The notes beneath the pieces were generated by a model, which searched no databases, had not been told where the DNA came from, and worked only from the letters and a program-made list of their open reading frames with translations. From contig JAUHWT010000019.1 of NCBI GenBank assembly GCA_030427145.1, forward strand, positions 36,773 through 100,772: a stretch of 64,000 bases of DNA, written 5' to 3'. Of this stretch, positions 61,373 through 64,000 are shown one piece after another. The DNA is from Alphaproteobacteria bacterium (GTDB lineage: Bacteria; Pseudomonadota; Alphaproteobacteria; Rhodobacterales; Rhodobacteraceae). Made by a program: the position numbers and the translations under genes. Within the stretch, counting starts at the first letter, position 1; each line of letters opens with the position of its first letter.

Positions 61373-63808
61373 ATGCCGTTTCCGACCCGACCCGCTTCCG
61401 TGACCCTGGCCCTCGGCCTTGCCCTCAGCCTCGGGCTGAGCGGCTGTGACACCGCCGAGGAACGCGCGGAAAACCACTACCAGCGTGGCATGGAACTTCT
61501 GGCGGAGGGTGATCCGGACCGGGCCTTTATCGAGTTTCGCAACGTCTTCCGGCTCAATGACGCCCATGCCCCCGCCCTTGCGGAATACGCCGCGATCCTG
61601 CGGGCGCGCAACGACCTGAAAGGCGCGATCGGCCATTACCTGCGGGTGGTCGAGCTTGATCCGCAAAACCTTGCCGCCCACCGGGCCCTGGCTGAAATCA
61701 GCCTCCAGGTCCAGGATGTTGAGACCGCCTCGGTACATGCCGCCCGTGCCGCGGCCATTGCCCCGGATGATCCCATGGTCCGCGCGGTTCAGGCCACGGT
61801 GGATTACCGCAACGACACCGACCGGGCGGCGGCGGTTGCCGAGGCCGAAAGCGTACTTGAGGACGCGCCGGGCAACATTCTGGCCGGCATGATCCTGATT
61901 GCCGACAGCCTGAACGCGGATGATCCCGAAACGGCACTTGCCCATGTGGACGCCTCCCTCGCGCTGAACCCGGAGGATGAGGGCCTGCATCTGGCCCGGC
62001 TGTCCATTCTTGAGGATCTCGAAAGAACCGGTGAAACCGGGGCCCAGCTGGAAACAATGGCCCGGCTTTTCCCCGCCAATGAGGGCGTGCGCCAAGCGCT
62101 GGTGCAGTGGCATCTGCAACAGGGCAACACCGCCGGTGCGGAAGCCGTTCTGCGCGACATTGCCGCCGCCACCCCCGACAGTCCAGGCCCGAAGCTGACC
62201 GTCGTGCAGTTTCTCTACGAGATGGACGGCCCGGAAGCCGCGGGCGCGGAGCTTGACCGCCTGATCGCCACGGAAGCCAAACCCACCCCCTACCAGCGCG
62301 CCCGCGCCCGGCTCGATTTCACCGAAGGTCGGGCCGACGAAGCCATTGCCGCCCTGGAGGGCATCATCGACGGGGCCGAGCCCTCCGCAGAAATCCGCGA
62401 CCTGCAGGCCGCCCTGGCGGAGATGTACGCGGCCACCGGTCAGGAGGCGGAAGCCGCGGCCCTGGTGGCCCAGGTGCTTGAGGGGGACCCGAACCATGTG
62501 GCGGCCCTCAAGATGCGCGCCCGCAGCCTGATCGCGGAAAACCGCCCGGCCGAGGCCATCCGCGACATGCGCACCGCCCTGACCCGGGCTCCGCGCGATC
62601 CCGAAATCCTGACCATCATGGCCCAGGCCCATGAGCGTGAGGGCGCCCGCGAACTGATGGGCGAGCGTCTGGCCCTGGCCGTTGAGGCCTCCGATCACGG
62701 CCCGGACGAGACCCTGCGCTATGCCACCTTCCTCATGGGCGAGGGCCGCATGGGCCCGGCCGAGGCCGCCCTGTCCGACGCGCTGCGCCGGGCGCCTGGA
62801 AATCCCGATCTTCTGGCCATGCTCGGCCGCATTCACCTGGAACGCCAGGACTGGACCCGGCTGGGACAGGTGGTCAACCGCCTGCGCGAAACCGGCGCCG
62901 TGGGCATGGCCGGGGTGCTTGAGACCGAAAGCCTGGCCGCCCAGGGCCGGACCGGCGAACGGATCGCCCTGCTTGAGAGCCTTGCGGCGGGCGATGACGG
63001 GGCGGGCGCCATGCTCGAACTGGTCCGGACCTATATGGCGAGCGGAACGCCCGGGGCCGCCACGGATTACCTGTCGGGCGTCATTGCGGAAAACCCGAAT
63101 GACATCCAGGCTACCGTCCTGCTGGCCCAGGTCCACGCCGCCGCCGGCACCCCTGGGGAGGCCGAAACCCTCTATCGCGACCTGACCGCCCGCATGCCCG
63201 AAAACGCCGAGATCACGGGACAGTTCTTCCAGTTCCTGACCGCTGAGGGCCGCATGGAGGAGGCGGAGGAGGTTCTGAACGCGGGCATTGATGCGGCGTC
63301 CGATCCGTCGGAGCTTCTGCTGATGCGCGCGGGTCTTCTGGAGGCCCGGGGCGACATTTCAGGCGCCACGGAAATCTATGAGAAACTCCACGCGGAAAAC
63401 CCCGGCTCCCTGATACTGGCCAACAACCTGGCGAGCCTTCTGGCCGGATCGGGGGGCGAAACGGCCAGTCTTGAGCGCGCCTACGAGATCGCGACGGTGC
63501 TCGAGGGCTCCCATGTTCCCTGGTTCCAGGACACCTGGGGCTGGATCCTGCATCTGCGCGGCGAGACCCAGGAGGCGATCGATTACCTCAAACCCGCCGC
63601 CGCCGCGCTGCCCGGCAACGCGCTCGTGCAGTTCCATCTCGGTGAGGTGGAGTTTGCCCTGGAACGCTGGCCCGACGCGCGCAAAAGCTTTGCCCGCGCA
63701 CAGGCCGCGGCCGGGGCCGGCGATCCGCTCCCCGAGGCCGACGCCGCCCTTCTGGAGGACCGCGTGGCGGAGATCACCACCCTGGAAACGACTCCTGCCG
63801 GGAACTGA
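61373..63808 (+). CDS. TPR-repeat lipoprotein of the exosortase EPS system (PrsT-like)
   Basis: The product, about 811 residues, begins with a lipoprotein signal (LALGLALSLGLSGCDTAEER, lipobox LSGC), so it is anchored in a membrane facing the periplasm. The rest is a chain of about 18-20 tetratricopeptide repeats, such as ERAENHYQRGMELLAEGDPD and HYLRVVELDPQNLAAHRALA. This length and layout match the PEP-CTERM/exosortase-associated PrsT family. I chose the ATG at 61373 (preceded by GAGAAAGAG), which gives a proper signal. It may scaffold EPS synthesis and export complexes. It lies far from the other exosortase genes of the window. Confidence 0.85.
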   Translation: MPFPTRPASVTLALGLALSLGLSGCDTAEERAENHYQRGMELLAEGDPDRAFIEFRNVFRLNDAHAPALAEYAAILRARNDLKGAIGHYLRVVELDPQNLAAHRALAEISLQVQDVETASVHAARAAAIAPDDPMVRAVQATVDYRNDTDRAAAVAEAESVLEDAPGNILAGMILIADSLNADDPETALAHVDASLALNPEDEGLHLARLSILEDLERTGETGAQLETMARLFPANEGVRQALVQWHLQQGNTAGAEAVLRDIAAATPDSPGPKLTVVQFLYEMDGPEAAGAELDRLIATEAKPTPYQRARARLDFTEGRADEAIAALEGIIDGAEPSAEIRDLQAALAEMYAATGQEAEAAALVAQVLEGDPNHVAALKMRARSLIAENRPAEAIRDMRTALTRAPRDPEILTIMAQAHEREGARELMGERLALAVEASDHGPDETLRYATFLMGEGRMGPAEAALSDALRRAPGNPDLLAMLGRIHLERQDWTRLGQVVNRLRETGAVGMAGVLETESLAAQGRTGERIALLESLAAGDDGAGAMLELVRTYMASGTPGAATDYLSGVIAENPNDIQATVLLAQVHAAAGTPGEAETLYRDLTARMPENAEITGQFFQFLTAEGRMEEAEEVLNAGIDAASDPSELLLMRAGLLEARGDISGATEIYEKLHAENPGSLILANNLASLLAGSGGETASLERAYEIATVLEGSHVPWFQDTWGWILHLRGETQEAIDYLKPAAAALPGNALVQFHLGEVEFALERWPDARKSFARAQAAAGAGDPLPEADAALLEDRVAEITTLETTPAGN

Positions 63809-64000
63809 CCCGACCCCCCTGAAAGCCGGGGCTTCAGCCGGCGGCCACGGCCCCGAGGCACGACGCGCCATGCCCGACTTTGGGAGGGCTCCAATCCGGT
63901 TGTTCAGCGCGTGTCGCTCAAATTCGCGAAACCATTGAGCAGAGGCCGACGTCGGAGATGCCCTCCCGGGGGGAAAGCATCTGTCTTGAAAATCAAGGTC
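63809..64000. other. End of window without a supported gene
   Basis: The last 192 bases show several short frames but no ribosome-binding site or familiar motif. A minus-strand frame may be the 3' end of a gene that starts beyond the window, but I cannot identify it. Confidence 0.3.

Noticed and set aside
61256..63136. 626-codon minus-strand frame over the TPR lipoprotein gene
   Set aside because: The plus strand has a lipobox and regular TPR repeats; the antisense product is Gly/His-rich without recognisable domains.

Overview
The window looks like a chromosomal segment of a high-GC alphaproteobacterium, most probably a member of the Rhodobacterales (Roseobacter/Rhodobacter group). The clues are an exosortase of the XrtD type fused to an EpsI domain, a small protein of the gene-transfer-agent spike-base family, a CtrA-type TTAA-N7-TTAA box, a DUF4394/ECF-sigma/anti-sigma trio, and many sulfotransferases and RTX/FG-GAP proteins in an exopolysaccharide setting. 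No rRNA, tRNA, insertion sequence, integrase or CRISPR array was seen. This taxonomic call is an inference from protein families.

Layout. Positions 1-6.7 kb are a general-metabolism flank: the 3' end of an unrecognised gene, the C-terminal remnant of a quinone-oxidoreductase-like gene, a CxxC mini-protein, a NucS/DUF91-like nuclease-fold protein, a Zn-alcohol dehydrogenase plus aldehyde dehydrogenase pair, a glutaredoxin-MauE fusion, and a GAF/Fis regulator without an AAA+ domain. From 7 to 30 kb lies an exosortase-type exopolysaccharide (EPS) locus. It holds an ExeA-like ATPase, a Wzz/GumC chain-length protein, a BY-type tyrosine kinase, two GMC oxidoreductases flanking a 55-residue Tat-like peptide, two sulfotransferases, a secreted triple-repeat protein, an SDR/TetR pair, UDP-xylose synthase, a GT2 enzyme, XrtD-EpsI, the DUF4394/sigma/anti-sigma trio, two more sulfotransferases, a WecG/TagA glycosyltransferase, an outer-membrane beta-barrel and a Wza-like export protein.

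From 29.5 to 48 kb are an RTX calcium-binding protein, a BLUF photoreceptor, a PglK-like ABC flippase, a Wzy/O-antigen-ligase-like polymerase, a glycosyltransferase, a nucleotide-sugar module (RfbF cytidylyltransferase, an SDR, an RfbC epimerase and a SAF-domain oxidoreductase), a large FG-GAP/UnbV protein with Val-Asp-Pro linkers, a sulfotransferase, an LhgO-like FAD oxidoreductase and an orphan histidine kinase. After a lower-GC gap (48.3-49.0 kb), an ABC-dependent capsule exporter follows (GT2, KpsM, KpsE, KpsT). Beside it is a predicted spike pair: a GTA-type spike-base homologue and a 1,367-residue Ig/Asp-box beta-propeller protein. The window ends with a secreted protein of unknown function, a sixth sulfotransferase and a TPR lipoprotein of the PrsT type.

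How the genes may work together. Nucleotide sugars (UDP-xylose and an unusual CDP-sugar) feed a few glycosyltransferases. A PglK-like flippase, a Wzy-like polymerase, Wzz/BY-kinase and a Wza-like exporter with a beta-barrel would assemble and secrete one polymer, and KpsMET would export a second. Sulfotransferases and GMC oxidoreductases would decorate the polymers. Few glycosyltransferases, no initiating polyprenyl-phosphate sugar transferase, no MOP-family Wzx flippase, and no kpsC/kpsS/kpsD were found here, so the pathways need genes outside the window. The most unusual juxtaposition is the phage/GTA-like spike pair beside a capsule exporter.
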